Positions 48,241 through 58,161 of a stretch of 64,000 nt of DNA are shown piece after piece. The stretch is from positions 62,001-126,000 of the forward strand of contig NZ_KB906257.1 in the NCBI RefSeq assembly GCF_000381265.1, written 5' to 3'. Position 1 is the stretch's first letter, and every line of letters begins with the position of its first letter. A model generated the notes under the pieces. That model did no database searches. It saw only the letters and a list, made by a program, of their open reading frames with translations, and was not told the origin of the DNA. The stretch is from Curvibacter lanceolatus ATCC 14669. GTDB taxonomy: Bacteria; Pseudomonadota; Gammaproteobacteria; Burkholderiales; Burkholderiaceae_C. The translations under genes were made by a program, and so were the position numbers.

Positions 48241-49239
48241 ATGTCATCCCTGCCCGCTTCGCCCCCTTTCACCGTGGACATCGTCGTCTACCCCGGCTTC
48301 AAGGCGCTGGAGGCCGTGGGGCCGCTGTCGGTCTTTGACTACGCCAACCTGCACCTGGCCCGGCGTGGGCTGGGGCCGGGTTACCAGGTGTCGGTGGTGG
48401 CCGAGCAGACGGGGCTGGTGCGCTCGGACACCGTCATGGCCCTGGAGGCCACGCGACAGGCCGGTGCGGGCCCGGAGCCTGATGTGGCCCTGATCGTGGG
48501 CTCGCGCCACATCGAACAGGCGCTGGAGGCCTCACCCGGTCTGGTGGCCTGGGCGGCCCGCACGGCCCCCCAGGTGGGGCGCATGGTGGCCTTGTGCTCG
48601 GGCTGCTTCTTTCTGGCGGCGGCCGGCCTGCTGGATGGGCGGCCCGCAGCCACCCACTGGAGCGTGACCGAGTTGCTGCGCCAGCGCTATCCCAGGGTGC
48701 AGGTCGACCCGGATGCGATCTATGTGCGCAGCGGCAAATTCTGGACCTCGGCCGGGGTGACGGCCGGCATCGATCTGGCCCTGGCCCTGGTCGAAGAGGA
48801 TTTTGGCCATGCCCTGGCCCTGGAGGTGGCGCGCGATCTGGTGATGTACCTCAAGCGCCCGGGCGGGCAGTCGCAGTTCAGTGTGCACCTGGCCAGCCAG
48901 GCCACGCGCCACCCGGGCATCCGCGAGGTGCAGGCCTGGGTGCTGTCGCACCTGGATCAGCCCATCACCCTGGCCGCGCTGGCCTCGCAGGCCGCGATGA
49001 GCGAGCGCAACTTCCGCCGAGTGTTTGCGCAGGAGTGCGGGCAAAGCCCGTCCGAGTTCATCGAGACCGCGCGCCTGGAAGGGGCCCGGCGTCTGCTGGA
49101 GGAGGGGGCAGGCCTGCCGGTCAAGGCGGTGGCGGCGCGCGTGGGCTTCCAGTCGGAGCAGGCGCTGCGGGCCTTGTTCATCCGCCGGCTGGGGGTCACG
49201 CCCCAGGCCTACCGCGAGCGCTTTGGCGAGGCCCCATGA
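48241..49239 (+). CDS. GlxA-type regulator (DJ-1/PfpI domain plus AraC HTH)
   Basis: A 332-residue protein: an N-terminal DJ-1/PfpI-like domain (about 10-190, with VALCSGCFFLAAAGLLDG around the nucleophile-elbow Cys) and a C-terminal AraC-type double helix-turn-helix (about 225-325, with SERNFRRVFAQECGQSPSEF). It is divergent from adhC-fghA, with 234 bases between the starts, and is a good candidate to control formaldehyde detoxification, although such regulators also act on amine catabolism. ATG 48241 is used because it begins the conserved DJ-1 part. Confidence 0.9.
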   Translation: MSSLPASPPFTVDIVVYPGFKALEAVGPLSVFDYANLHLARRGLGPGYQVSVVAEQTGLVRSDTVMALEATRQAGAGPEPDVALIVGSRHIEQALEASPGLVAWAARTAPQVGRMVALCSGCFFLAAAGLLDGRPAATHWSVTELLRQRYPRVQVDPDAIYVRSGKFWTSAGVTAGIDLALALVEEDFGHALALEVARDLVMYLKRPGGQSQFSVHLASQATRHPGIREVQAWVLSHLDQPITLAALASQAAMSERNFRRVFAQECGQSPSEFIETARLEGARRLLEEGAGLPVKAVAARVGFQSEQALRALFIRRLGVTPQAYRERFGEAP

Positions 49240-49263
49240 AAAAAGCCCGCCAGGGTGGCGGGC
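49239..49263 (-). terminator. Rho-independent terminator of the sdh-gltA operon
   Basis: On the minus strand a perfect eight-base stem GCCCGCCA/TGGCGGGC with a three-base loop is followed by six T. It lies 58 bases after the gltA stop and touches the end of the convergent GlxA-type gene. Confidence 0.88.
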
Positions 49264-49320
49264 TTGGGCAGGCTTGGGGCCTTCAGGCACGGGCCACGGG
49301 GGTGGCCGGTGCCGGGGTCA

Positions 49321-50631
49321 TCAACGTTGGCCCAGGGGCTTGACGTCGCGGCGGGGCGAGCCGGTGAACAGCTGACGCGGACGGCCGATCTTGTACTCGG
49401 GGTCGCCGATCATTTCGTTCAGCTGGGCAATCCAGCCCACGGTGCGGGCCAGCGCGAAGATGGCGGTGAACAGGCTGACCGGGATGCCGATGGCGCGTTG
49501 CACGATGCCCGAGTAGAAGTCGACGTTCGGGTACAGCTTGCGCGACACGAAGTAGTCGTCCGACAGGGCGATGCGCTCGAGTTCCTTGGCCAGCTTGAAC
49601 AGCGGGTCGTTTTCCAGGCCCAGGGCTTCCAGCACTTCGTTGCAGGTTTCCTGCATCAGCTTGGCGCGCGGGTCGTAGTTCTTGTACACGCGGTGACCGA
49701 AGCCCATCAGGCGCACGCCCGAGTTCTTGTCCTTCACCTTTTCCATGAACTCACCGACCTTGGCCACGCCGCCCATGGCCTGGATTTCTTCCAGCATGTT
49801 CAGGCAGGCTTCGTTGGCGCCACCGTGGGCAGGGCCCCACAGGCAGGCCACGCCGGCAGCGATGGCTGCGAACGGGTTGGTGCCCGACGAGCCGCACAGA
49901 CGCACGGTCGAGGTGGAGGCGTTTTGCTCGTGGTCAGCGTGCAGGATGAAGATGCGGTCGAGGGCGCGCTCGATCACCGGGTTCACCTTGTACTCTTCGC
50001 ACGGGGTGGCGAACATCATGCGCAGGAAGTTGCCGGCGTACGACAGATCGTTCTTCGGGTACATGAAGGGCTGGCCCACGCTGTACTTGTAAGCCATGGC
50101 GACCAGGGTCGGCAGCTTGGCGATCAGGCGGATGGCAGCGATCTCGCGGTGCTCAGGGTTGTTGATGTCGGTGCTGTCGTGGTAGAAGGCCGACAGACCG
50201 CCCACCAGACCGGTCAGCACAGCCATCGGGTGTGCATCGCGGCGGAAGCCACGCAGGAAGAACTGCATCTGTTCGTTCACCATCGTGTGCTGGGTGACAC
50301 GGTTGGTGAAGTCGGACTTTTGCGTGGCGTTCGGCAGTTCACCGTACAGCAGCAGGTGGCAGGTTTCCAGGAAGTCGCAGTTCACGGCCAACTGCTCGAT
50401 GGGGTAGCCGCGGTACAGCAGTTCGCCCTTGTCGCCATCGATGTAGGTGATGGCCGACTGGCACGAGGCTGTCGACAGAAAGCCCGGGTCGTAGGTGAAC
50501 ATGCCGGTCTGCGCGTACAGCTTGCGGATGTCGATGACGTCCGGACCGATGTTGCCGTGGTAGACCGGCAGGTCGACGCTGGGGCTGCCGTTGCTGAACG
50601 ACAGGGTGGCTTTATTGTCAGCTAGCTTCAT
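49321..50631 (-). CDS. gltA: Citrate synthase (type II)
   Basis: A 436-residue hexameric-type citrate synthase, first step of the TCA cycle: oxaloacetate and acetyl-CoA to citrate. The active-site histidines lie in [12 protein letters not shown] and [13 protein letters not shown], and the catalytic Asp lies in the C-terminal part. ATG 50631 has AGGAAAG upstream; an ATG two codons earlier (50637) is less well placed. It is the last gene of the minus-strand sdhCDABE-gltA operon, 64 bases after sdhE, and ends at a strong terminator. Confidence 0.97.
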   Translation of the reverse strand: MKLADNKATLSFSNGSPSVDLPVYHGNIGPDVIDIRKLYAQTGMFTYDPGFLSTASCQSAITYIDGDKGELLYRGYPIEQLAVNCDFLETCHLLLYGELPNATQKSDFTNRVTQHTMVNEQMQFFLRGFRRDAHPMAVLTGLVGGLSAFYHDSTDINNPEHREIAAIRLIAKLPTLVAMAYKYSVGQPFMYPKNDLSYAGNFLRMMFATPCEEYKVNPVIERALDRIFILHADHEQNASTSTVRLCGSSGTNPFAAIAAGVACLWGPAHGGANEACLNMLEEIQAMGGVAKVGEFMEKVKDKNSGVRLMGFGHRVYKNYDPRAKLMQETCNEVLEALGLENDPLFKLAKELERIALSDDYFVSRKLYPNVDFYSGIVQRAIGIPVSLFTAIFALARTVGWIAQLNEMIGDPEYKIGRPRQLFTGSPRRDVKPLGQR

Positions 50632-50695
50632 ATGCACTTTCCTAGAGTAATTTGCCCGTCTTGGGTGGGGGCTCTGCCAGGCCTCTGATGAGGCC

Positions 50696-51013
50696 TCAGG
50701 GGGTCAGCAGGGCCAATACTGCACGCACTTCTTCAGTGTCCAATGCCTCGGCCAGCGGCTTGCGGCGCAGCAGCAGGTCGAGCAGATCGTTGTCTGCCAG
50801 GTCCATCAAGGCATACATGCCCCGGGCGTGGCCCACGGTGAGGTGGGCGCCGTGCCGGGTGAAGAACTTCTCGATGAACAGGTCGTTTTCCAGCAGGCCG
50901 CGGCGGCAGCGCCACTGCAGCTTGCTGTAGGCACGTTCACCCAAGGGTTCGTCGGCGGCCCGCTGGGCGAGCTCGCCGTCATCTCCGAGGTGACTGGGCA
51001 GATCAAGAGTCAT
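50696..51013 (-). CDS. sdhE: FAD assembly factor SdhE
   Basis: A small helical protein of 105 residues needed to attach FAD covalently to SdhA. The family motif RGxxE appears as [14 protein letters not shown]. The N-terminal extension (about 25 residues) before the core is slightly longer than in E. coli. It lies ten bases after sdhB, between sdhB and gltA, which is its usual place in betaproteobacteria. Confidence 0.93.
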   Translation of the reverse strand: MTLDLPSHLGDDGELAQRAADEPLGERAYSKLQWRCRRGLLENDLFIEKFFTRHGAHLTVGHARGMYALMDLADNDLLDLLLRRKPLAEALDTEEVRAVLALLTP

Positions 51014-51023
51014 GCCAGAACCA

Positions 51024-51728
51024 TCAAACGGCCCGACGGACCATCAGTTCCTTGATCTTGCCAATCGCCTTGGTCGGGTTCAGGCCCTTGGGGCAGACAT
51101 CGACGCAGTTCATGATGGTGTGGCAACGGAACAGACGGTACGGATCTTCGAGGTTGTCCAGGCGCTCGGTGGTGGCTTCGTCGCGGCTGTCCGCGATGAA
51201 ACGGTAGGCCTGCAGCAGACCGGCGGGGCCCACGAACTTGTCGGGGTTCCACCAGAAGCTGGGGCAGCTGGTCGAGCAGCTGGCGCACAGAATGCATTCG
51301 TACAGGCCGTTGAGCTCTTCGCGCTCTTCAGGCGACTGCAGGCGCTCTTTCTCGGGCGGCACGTTGTCGTTGATCAGGTAGGGCTTGATCGAGTTGTACT
51401 GCTTGAAGAACTGGGTCATGTCCACGATCAGGTCGCGAATGACCGGCAGGCCGGGCAGCGGCTTGAGCGTGATCACGCCCTTGAGCGTGTTCATGTTCGT
51501 CAGGCAGGCCAGACCGTTCTTGCCGTTGATGTTCATGGCATCAGAGCCACAAACCCCTTCACGGCAGGAGCGGCGGAAGGCGATGCTGGGGTCTTGGGCC
51601 TTGAGCTTGATCAGGGCGTCCAGCAGCATGCGCTCGTGACCGTCGAGTTCGATCTCGATAGTCTGCATGTAGGGCTTGGCATCCTTGTCCGGATCGTAGC
51701 GGTAGATCTGAAAAGTACGTTTCGTCAT
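51024..51728 (-). CDS. sdhB: Succinate dehydrogenase iron-sulfur subunit
   Basis: A 234-residue subunit that carries electrons from SdhA to the membrane quinone site. Three clusters are visible: 2Fe-2S ([20 protein letters not shown], with a further Cys just after), 4Fe-4S ([12 protein letters not shown]) and 3Fe-4S ([14 protein letters not shown]). It is 25 bases after sdhA. The length and all cluster ligands are normal. Confidence 0.97.
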   Translation of the reverse strand: MTKRTFQIYRYDPDKDAKPYMQTIEIELDGHERMLLDALIKLKAQDPSIAFRRSCREGVCGSDAMNINGKNGLACLTNMNTLKGVITLKPLPGLPVIRDLIVDMTQFFKQYNSIKPYLINDNVPPEKERLQSPEEREELNGLYECILCASCSTSCPSFWWNPDKFVGPAGLLQAYRFIADSRDEATTERLDNLEDPYRLFRCHTIMNCVDVCPKGLNPTKAIGKIKELMVRRAV

Positions 51729-51753
51729 ATCGTGGGCTTTCGTGCGGGACGGA

Positions 51754-53562
51754 TCAGAACGTGCGGACCTTGGGCGGCACGGATTCGACGGTGCGCGGCT
51801 TCAGGTTCACGGGCTTGTAGGTCAGGCTGTTGGAAGCGCTGTGCCACAGGGTGTGCTTCATCCAGTTGGCGTCGTCGCGGCCCAGCGGCGCGGTGGGGTG
51901 ATCGGCAGGGTGTTCGTAGTCGTCCACGGTGTGGGCGCCACGGCATTCACGGCGGGCGGCTGCCGAGACCATGGTGGCCTGGGCGGCTTCGATCAGGTTG
52001 TCGACTTCCAGCGCTTCGATGCGCGCGGTGTTGAACACCTTGGAGTTGTCGGCCAGACCGACGCTCTTGGCGCGTTCACGCAGTTCGGCGATCTTGACCA
52101 CACCGGCGTCCATGCTGGCCTGGGTGCGGAACACGCCGGCGTGCTGCTGCATGGCGGCGCGGATGTCGTTGGCCACGTTCTGGGCGTATTCGCCGCTCTT
52201 GGCGTTGTCCAGGCGGTTCAGGCGCTCCAGCGTGTAGTCGGCGGCATCGGCCGGCAGCGGCTTGTGCGACTTGGTGCGGCTGGCGAATTCGACGATGTGG
52301 TTGCCGGCAGCGCGGCCGAACACCAGCAGGTCGAGCAGCGAGTTGGTGCCCAGGCGGTTGGCGCCGTGCACCGACACGCAAGAGCATTCACCCACCGCGT
52401 ACAGGCCATTGACGACCTGGTTGTGAACATCGGCGTTCTGCACCACGACCTGGCCATTGACGTTGGTCGAGATACCGCCCATCTGATAGTGGATGGTGGG
52501 CACGACCGGGATCGGCTCGCGGGTGATGTCGACGTTGGCGAAGTTCACGCCGATCTCAAACACCGAAGGCAGGCGCTTGTGGATGGTTTCGGCACCCAGG
52601 TGGTCCAGCTTCAGCAGGATGTAGTCCTTGTTGGGACCACAGCCACGGCCTTCCTTGATTTCCTGGTCCATCGAACGCGACACGAAGTCACGCGGGGCCA
52701 GATCCTTCAGGGTGGGCGCATAGCGCTCCATGAAGCGTTCGCCATTGCTGTTGAGCAGAATCGCGCCTTCGCCACGGCAGCCTTCGGTCAGCAGCACGCC
52801 AGCACCGGCCACGCCGGTGGGGTGGAATTGCCAGAACTCCATGTCCTGCAGTGCGATGCCGGCACGAGCGGCCATGCCCAGGCCGTCGCCGGTGTTGATG
52901 AAGGCGTTGGTGGACGCCGCGAAGATGCGGCCGGCACCGCCGGTGGCCAGCAGCACGGTCTTGGCGTGCAGCACGTGCAGGTCGCCGGTTTCCATTTCGA
53001 GGGCGGTGACACCGACCACGTCGCCTTCGGCGTCGCGGATCAGGTCCAGGGCCATCCACTCGACGAAGAAGCTGGTCTTGGCCTTGACGTTTTGCTGGTA
53101 CAGGGTGTGCAGCATGGCGTGACCGGTGCGGTCAGCAGCCGCGCAAGCGCGTTGCACCGGCTTTTCGCCGTAGTTGGCGGTGTGGCCGCCAAAGGGGCGC
53201 TGGTAGATGGTGCCGTCCGGGTTGCGGTCGAAGGGCATGCCCATGTGTTCGAGGTCGTACACGACCTTGGGCGCTTCCTGGCACATGAATTCGATCGCAT
53301 CCTGGTCGCCGAGCCAGTCGGATCCCTTGATGGTGTCGTAGAAGTGATAGTGCCAGTTGTCTTCGGACATGTTGCCCAGCGAGGCGCCGATGCCGCCTTG
53401 CGCCGCCACGGTGTGCGAGCGGGTGGGGAACACTTTGGACAGAACGGCCACATTCAGGCCAGCGCGGGCCAGTTGCAGCGATGCGCGCATGCCGGAGCCG
53501 CCGGCCCCCACGATGACGACGTCAAACTTGCGGGTGGTGATGCCAGATTTCGAGTAAGTCAT
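51754..53562 (-). CDS. sdhA: Succinate dehydrogenase flavoprotein subunit
   Basis: A 602-residue catalytic subunit oxidising succinate to fumarate. The FAD-binding motif [14 protein letters not shown] is near the N-terminus; the His that binds FAD covalently is in [10 protein letters not shown]; and the substrate Arg region ([19 protein letters not shown]) is intact. It starts four bases after the sdhD stop. Maturation needs SdhE, encoded in the same operon. Confidence 0.98.
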   Translation of the reverse strand: MTYSKSGITTRKFDVVIVGAGGSGMRASLQLARAGLNVAVLSKVFPTRSHTVAAQGGIGASLGNMSEDNWHYHFYDTIKGSDWLGDQDAIEFMCQEAPKVVYDLEHMGMPFDRNPDGTIYQRPFGGHTANYGEKPVQRACAAADRTGHAMLHTLYQQNVKAKTSFFVEWMALDLIRDAEGDVVGVTALEMETGDLHVLHAKTVLLATGGAGRIFAASTNAFINTGDGLGMAARAGIALQDMEFWQFHPTGVAGAGVLLTEGCRGEGAILLNSNGERFMERYAPTLKDLAPRDFVSRSMDQEIKEGRGCGPNKDYILLKLDHLGAETIHKRLPSVFEIGVNFANVDITREPIPVVPTIHYQMGGISTNVNGQVVVQNADVHNQVVNGLYAVGECSCVSVHGANRLGTNSLLDLLVFGRAAGNHIVEFASRTKSHKPLPADAADYTLERLNRLDNAKSGEYAQNVANDIRAAMQQHAGVFRTQASMDAGVVKIAELRERAKSVGLADNSKVFNTARIEALEVDNLIEAAQATMVSAAARRECRGAHTVDDYEHPADHPTAPLGRDDANWMKHTLWHSASNSLTYKPVNLKPRTVESVPPKVRTF

Positions 53563-53565
53563 TTT

Positions 53566-53931
53566 TTACAGTCTCCACAGGATTTGAATCGCCCAGCCAG
53601 CGCAGCTGACGAGCCAGACAATGGAGAAGATTTGCAGGGTGAGACGGAGACCGACGGGCTTGACGTAGTCCATGAAGATGTCGCGCACACCGATCCAGAC
53701 GTGGTAGAGCAGGGCGATGATGACCGAGAAGGTCAGGGCCTTCATCCACTGGGCCGAGAAGATGCCGGCCCACTTGTCGTAGCCGATGGGGCCGGAGCCC
53801 AGAAGCACCTGCGCCAGCAAGATGATGGTGAACAGGGCCATCAGGCCGCCGGTGATGCGCTGGGCCAGCCAGTCGCGCAGACCATAGTGAGCACCGACGA
53901 CGATGCGCTTGGAGCCGTAGTTGACGGACAT
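53566..53931 (-). CDS. sdhD: Succinate dehydrogenase membrane anchor subunit
   Basis: A 121-residue, three-helix membrane anchor that binds haem b and ubiquinone with SdhC. The N-terminal VGAHYGLRDWLAQRI with the quinone-site Arg, and HVWIGVRDIFMDYV with the haem His and DY residues, are present. It lies 20 bases after sdhC and three before sdhA. Confidence 0.94.
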   Translation of the reverse strand: MSVNYGSKRIVVGAHYGLRDWLAQRITGGLMALFTIILLAQVLLGSGPIGYDKWAGIFSAQWMKALTFSVIIALLYHVWIGVRDIFMDYVKPVGLRLTLQIFSIVWLVSCAGWAIQILWRL

Positions 53932-53951
53932 GGGTTGTTGCTCCTGTGTAA

Positions 53952-54383
53952 TCAGTAGAGGCCGAACAGCTTGGCGCCGAGCACCAAAGTGAGGGCGATG
54001 CTCAGGGTGAGGGTCACGAGCGCGGAGCTCTTGCCGAACTCTTTGCTCACGGCGTGGTTCACATCCATGTAGAGGTGACGCAGACCGGCGATGAAGTGGT
54101 GCAGGTAGGCCCAGATCAGGGCCAGAGCCACCAGCTTGATGAAGGCGCCCGGAACAAAACCAAGGCCGCTGTTGAAGGCGGCCTTGAACTTCGAAAACGA
54201 AATTTCGGAGGAGACGGAAACGTCAAACATCCAGATGATGAAAGGCATCAGCAAGAACATGATGACGCCGCTGGCGCGGTGAAGAATCGACACCCAACCG
54301 GCCGGGGGCAGGCGGTAGGTGGTCAGGTCCTTGAAGGCGTTGATGTTGCGGAACTCTGGCCGCTTTTTTGCGAGTTCGGACAT
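53952..54383 (-). CDS. sdhC: Succinate dehydrogenase cytochrome b556 subunit
   Basis: A 143-residue, three-helix membrane subunit. Conserved SILHRASGVIMFLL contains the quinone-site Ser and Arg, and HHFIAGLRHLYMDV contains the haem ligand His. The ATG at 54383 starts the family-like MSELAKKRPEFRN; the frame further upstream is unrelated. It is the first structural gene of the sdh operon, 140 bases downstream of gntR on the same strand; the sequence shows no convincing terminator between them. Confidence 0.94.
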   Translation of the reverse strand: MSELAKKRPEFRNINAFKDLTTYRLPPAGWVSILHRASGVIMFLLMPFIIWMFDVSVSSEISFSKFKAAFNSGLGFVPGAFIKLVALALIWAYLHHFIAGLRHLYMDVNHAVSKEFGKSSALVTLTLSIALTLVLGAKLFGLY

Positions 54384-54523
54384 TGGATGTGCTTTCGTGG
54401 ATGTAACTGCTCTGTAATTTCGTAAATGCAAACGCCCCAAAATTCTATTGCAACGCAGCAATGGGGGGCTTGGGACGGCGCCTATTTTCGACGTTTCTCA
54501 TCAAGTTGGTGCAGCTTCTTTCT

Positions 54524-55327
54524 TTAGTTGAGTTCGTTCCTGTAGTGATGGGTGTCGGTGCGGTAAAGACCGCGCCGCAGTTCCATGGGGGTGTTGTTGT
54601 AGGTGTAGGCCACGCGTTCCACGCTCAACAGGGGTGTTTGCGGGCTGATCTGCAGCAAACGGGCCTGTGTTTCGTCGGGCAACACGGCCTTGATTTTCTC
54701 TTCGGCGCGCACCATGCGAACGCCAAACTCAAGCTCGAACATGGCGTAGGTGGCGCCCTGAAACTGAGCCAATTGCTCGGCTGTCAGGCCCTTGAAAGCC
54801 TGCCCGGGCAACCACAGATCTTCGAGGATGGTGGGCACGCCACCAAAGGAGAGGATCCTGCGCACTTGCAACACAGCGTCCCCGTTGCGCAGCGCCAGGG
54901 GGCGCGCCACTTCGGCGCTGGCGCGGGCGCGCTTGCACTCGATGATGGTGCGCTGCGCCGGGCCTTCGGCCGCGATGTCACCGACATCGGGCTTGAGCTT
55001 CAGGAATCGGTACTGAACGTGGTGCTCGGCATGGGTGGCCACGAAGGTGCCCTTGCCCTGGCGACGCACCACCAGGTTGTCGGCCGCCAGCTCGTCGATG
55101 GCCTTGCGCACCGTGCCCTGGCTGACGCGGTAACGCGCAGCCAGATCCATCTCGCTGGGGATGGCCTCGCCGGGTTTCCAGTCGCCCGCTTGCAGGCTTT
55201 GCAGGATCAGGCCCTTGATCTGTTGGTACAGCGGGCTGAAGGCGGGGGTGACCATGCCGCCGGCGTCCGGGGGACTGGCGTCGGGTAGGCTCAGCGAGGG
55301 CGGTGGCATGGTGGTGTCGGGTGGCAT
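54524..55327 (-). CDS. GntR/HutC-family regulator of the TCA gene block
   Basis: A 267-residue protein: a GntR winged helix (about 30-95: PLYQQIKGLILQSLQAGDWK, then YRVSQGTVRKAIDELAADNL) and a C-terminal UTRA ligand domain (about 110-262), placing it in the HutC subfamily. A Pro-rich N-terminus makes the start uncertain: ATG 55327, or ATG 55255 just before the HTH. It lies between sdhC (same strand) and mdh (opposite strand) and very likely controls both; the palindrome at 55381-55392 is the probable operator. The ligand could be a TCA intermediate. Confidence 0.9.
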   Translation of the reverse strand: MPPDTTMPPPSLSLPDASPPDAGGMVTPAFSPLYQQIKGLILQSLQAGDWKPGEAIPSEMDLAARYRVSQGTVRKAIDELAADNLVVRRQGKGTFVATHAEHHVQYRFLKLKPDVGDIAAEGPAQRTIIECKRARASAEVARPLALRNGDAVLQVRRILSFGGVPTILEDLWLPGQAFKGLTAEQLAQFQGATYAMFELEFGVRMVRAEEKIKAVLPDETQARLLQISPQTPLLSVERVAYTYNNTPMELRRGLYRTDTHHYRNELN

Positions 55328-55374
55328 CGGGCTTGGCGTGGTCCGCGTGATTTTTCAACGTGGCGCGGGTTCGC

Positions 55375-55433
55375 ATCATATCTTATATAAGACATAAGAC
55401 AAATTGACCGAGGTGCTGTAACGAGAGTACACT
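55375..55433. promoter_or_regulatory. Divergent gntR/mdh promoters with palindromic operator
   Basis: TCTTATATAAGA (55381-55392) is a perfect 12-base palindrome, followed by the related half-site ATAAGAC. It lies exactly between a minus-strand -35 (TTGTCT, 55402-55397) and -10 (TATGAT, 55380-55375) 16 bases apart, so binding would shut off gntR. For mdh a TTGACC (55404-55409) and TACACT (55428-55433) are 18 bases apart, and the operator sits just upstream of this -35. Confidence 0.65.
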
Positions 55434-55524
55434 CTTGTGCTGTTTCGCAGGCTCGGACGCTAGTTCCTGGGACAGGTCCAGCACTGTGGCGACACCCGTT
55501 TTACACAACCTCCTGGAGTTCCTC

Positions 55525-56511
55525 ATGAGCAAAAAGCCCGTCCGTGTTGCCGTTACTGGCGCCGCAGGCCAAATTGGTTACGCCCTGCTGTTCCGCATCG
55601 CCTCCGGCGAAATGCTGGGCAAGGACCAGCCGGTGATCCTGCAATTGCTGGAAATCCCCGACGAGAAGGCCCAGAACGCGCTCAAGGGCGTGATCATGGA
55701 GCTCGAAGACTGCGCCTTCCCGCTGCTGGCCGGCATTGAAGCCCACAGCGACCCGATGACCGCCTTCAAGGACACCGACTACGCCCTGCTGGTGGGTTCG
55801 CGTCCGCGCGGCCCGGGCATGGAACGTGCCGAGCTGCTGGCCGTCAACGGCGCCATCTTCATCGGCCAGGGCAAGGCCCTGAACGCCGTGGCTTCGCGCA
55901 ACGTCAAGGTGCTGGTGGTCGGCAACCCCGCCAACACCAACGCCTACATTGCCATGAAGTCGGCCCCGGATCTGCCGGCCAAGAACTTCACCGCCATGCT
56001 GCGCCTGGACCACAACCGCGCTGCTTCGCAACTGGCTGCCAAGACTGGCAAGGCCGTGTCGGACATCGAAAAGTTGGCCGTGTGGGGCAACCACTCGCCC
56101 ACCATGTACGCCGACTACCGTTTCGCCACCATCGGTGGTGAGTCGGTCAAGGCCCTGATCAACGACGAAACCTGGAACCGCGAAACCTTCCTGCCCACCG
56201 TGGGCAAGCGTGGCGCCGCCATCATCGCCGCCCGCGGCCTGTCGTCGGCTGCCTCGGCCGCCAACGCCGCCATCGACCACATGCGCGATTGGGCCCTGGG
56301 CACCAACGGCAAGTGGGTCACCATGGGCATCCCGTCGGATGGCTCTTATGGCATCCCCAAGGACGTCATGTTCGGCTTCCCGGTCACCACTGAAAACGGT
56401 GAGTACAAGATCGTTCAAGGTCTGGACATCGACGCTTTCTCGCAAGAGTGCATCGACAAGACCCTGAAGGAACTGACCGACGAGCAAGCTGGCGTGGCCC
56501 ACCTGCTCTGA
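55525..56511 (+). CDS. mdh: Malate dehydrogenase
   Basis: NAD-dependent malate dehydrogenase of 328 residues, of the cytosolic-type clade common in beta- and gammaproteobacteria. The Rossmann motif [18 protein letters not shown], the catalytic Asp/His region ([21 protein letters not shown]) and the substrate Arg in [14 protein letters not shown] are visible. ATG 55525 follows a TCCTGGAG Shine-Dalgarno. It is the first gene of the plus-strand mdh-citE-like-(hypothetical)-acnB series. Confidence 0.97.
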   Translation: MSKKPVRVAVTGAAGQIGYALLFRIASGEMLGKDQPVILQLLEIPDEKAQNALKGVIMELEDCAFPLLAGIEAHSDPMTAFKDTDYALLVGSRPRGPGMERAELLAVNGAIFIGQGKALNAVASRNVKVLVVGNPANTNAYIAMKSAPDLPAKNFTAMLRLDHNRAASQLAAKTGKAVSDIEKLAVWGNHSPTMYADYRFATIGGESVKALINDETWNRETFLPTVGKRGAAIIAARGLSSAASAANAAIDHMRDWALGTNGKWVTMGIPSDGSYGIPKDVMFGFPVTTENGEYKIVQGLDIDAFSQECIDKTLKELTDEQAGVAHLL

Positions 56512-56525
56512 TCGGACTGCATTCC

Positions 56526-57518
56526 GTGAAGAAGCATCCGCGCGACGTCTTGCTGGAAGCTCAGGCCCAACGGGGCCTGCTGCCGGTCTGTGACCATTAC
56601 AGCGGCGTTGAGCTGCGGATGCGCAAAAGCCTGCAGCTGCAGGCAGAGATGACCGAGCGCCTGGGCACCTGTGTCTTCGACGTCACCCTTGACTGCGAAG
56701 ATGGCGCCCCGGCCGGTGGCGAGGCAGACCATGCCGCGCTGGTCGCCGAGCTGGCCCTGGGCGCTGCGCCCGGCGCCCGCGTGGCGGCTCGAGTCCACCC
56801 GGTCGACCACCCCTCTTTTGACGCTGACGTGCAGACCATCGTGGGTCGCGCCGGAGCCCGCCTGTGCCATGTGATGGTGCCCAAGGTGGAATCTGTGCAA
56901 GACGTTGAGCGCGCAGCCCGTGCCCTGGCGGCCGCGGGTCATCCTGATCTTCCGCTGCAGGTGCTGATCGAGTCGCCTGCTGCGGTCCACCGAGCCTTCG
57001 ACATCGCGGCCTGCCCTCAGGTGCAGTCGCTGAGCTTCGGCCTGATGGACTTCGTTTCGGCCCACGCGGGCGCCATCCCCTCGGCGGGCATGGGGGCGGC
57101 TGGGCAGTTCACCCACCCGCTGGTGGTGCGTGCCAAGCTCGAGATCGCCTCGGCGGCCCATGCCCACGGCAAAGTGCCCTCGCATTGTGTGGTCACTGAA
57201 TTCAGCGACATGGCCGTGATGCGTGCCGCCGCCCAGAAGGCCTCGCGCGAGTTCGGCTACGCCCGCATGTGGAGCATCCACCCCTCGCAGATCCAGCCCA
57301 TCCTCGAGGCCTTTTCGCCCGATGAGCGAGAGATCGAGACCGCAACGCGCATCATCGTGGCGGCTGAGGCCGCTGATTGGGCCCCGATCAGCCACGCCTC
57401 GCAGCTGCATGACCGCGCAAGTTACCGTTATTTCTGGCAAGTGCTGGAGCGCGCCCACCAAACCGGCTGCGCCCTGCCTGCCGAGGCGCAGGCGTATTTC
57501 GCGCCTGCCCACCCTTGA
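56526..57518 (+). CDS. CitE-like HpcH/HpaI aldolase family protein (CoA ester lyase type)
   Basis: A 330-residue TIM-barrel aldolase of the CitE/malyl-CoA lyase group. Metal-site residues are in TLDCEDGAPAGGEADHA and the conserved ESPAAV; SIHPSQIQPILEAF is the typical C-terminal signature. No citrate lyase alpha or gamma subunits accompany it, so a role as citrate lyase is unlikely; a (S)-malyl-, citramalyl- or 3-hydroxy-acyl-CoA lyase is more plausible. It starts at GTG 56526, fourteen bases after mdh, and is a constant member of the betaproteobacterial TCA block. Confidence 0.88.
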   Translation: MKKHPRDVLLEAQAQRGLLPVCDHYSGVELRMRKSLQLQAEMTERLGTCVFDVTLDCEDGAPAGGEADHAALVAELALGAAPGARVAARVHPVDHPSFDADVQTIVGRAGARLCHVMVPKVESVQDVERAARALAAAGHPDLPLQVLIESPAAVHRAFDIAACPQVQSLSFGLMDFVSAHAGAIPSAGMGAAGQFTHPLVVRAKLEIASAAHAHGKVPSHCVVTEFSDMAVMRAAAQKASREFGYARMWSIHPSQIQPILEAFSPDEREIETATRIIVAAEAADWAPISHASQLHDRASYRYFWQVLERAHQTGCALPAEAQAYFAPAHP

Positions 57519-57539
57519 CCGACCCCGGGAGTTACAAGC

Positions 57540-58103
57540 ATGAAACATCTGATCGCAGCAGCCCTGATTCTGGGTGCCAGCACCCTGGCCCTGGCCCAGA
57601 ACCCGACGGCTGACACGGCCCACAAGGCCCACAGCGAAAAGAGCGCCAAGGCCAAGGCCAAGCCCAGCGCCAGCCGCACCGAAATCAAGAGCACCGCCAA
57701 GAACATGGCTGCCGGTGTGGAGGCCGCCGAGGCCGCCCTGTCGCCCGAAGAGCTGGCCCTGGCCGACCGCGTGCACACCGGCCGCATCCCTTGCGAGCTG
57801 GGCGCCTACGTGACCGTCACGGCCGACGACAAGGCCCCCGGCTACTTCAACGTGGTGGGCAAGGGCTTCAAGTACCGCATGTCGCCGGTGGCGAGTCGCA
57901 CCGGTGCTCTGCGCCTGGAAGACGAGAAGGCTGGCGCCGTGTGGATCCAGATCGCCAACAAATCGATGCTGATGAACCAGAAGCTGGGCCAACGCCTGGC
58001 CGACGAGTGCATGAGCCCGGAACAGGCCATCGTGGCCGACAGCCTGCGCAAGAACCCGGCCCCAAGCTTGCTTGATGCCCCGGCCACTGCGCTGGCCAAG
58101 TGA
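57540..58103 (+). CDS. Conserved secreted protein of unknown function in the TCA block
   Basis: A 187-residue protein with a clear Sec signal peptide (residues 1-19, cleavage near LALAQN), a Lys/Ala-rich flexible stretch (about 25-60), and a compact domain (about 75-160) with two cysteines in RIPCELGAYVTV and ADECMSPEQA that could form a disulfide. I do not recognise a characterised family. The start is 21 bases after the citE-like stop, and acnB follows after 58 bases, so a periplasmic protein is embedded in a cytoplasmic metabolic operon. Confidence 0.8.
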   Translation: MKHLIAAALILGASTLALAQNPTADTAHKAHSEKSAKAKAKPSASRTEIKSTAKNMAAGVEAAEAALSPEELALADRVHTGRIPCELGAYVTVTADDKAPGYFNVVGKGFKYRMSPVASRTGALRLEDEKAGAVWIQIANKSMLMNQKLGQRLADECMSPEQAIVADSLRKNPAPSLLDAPATALAK

Positions 58104-58161
58104 ACTTCAGATTTTCAAAAACCGCCCCACTATCCCCTTAGTGAACTGACAGGAGAACAAC

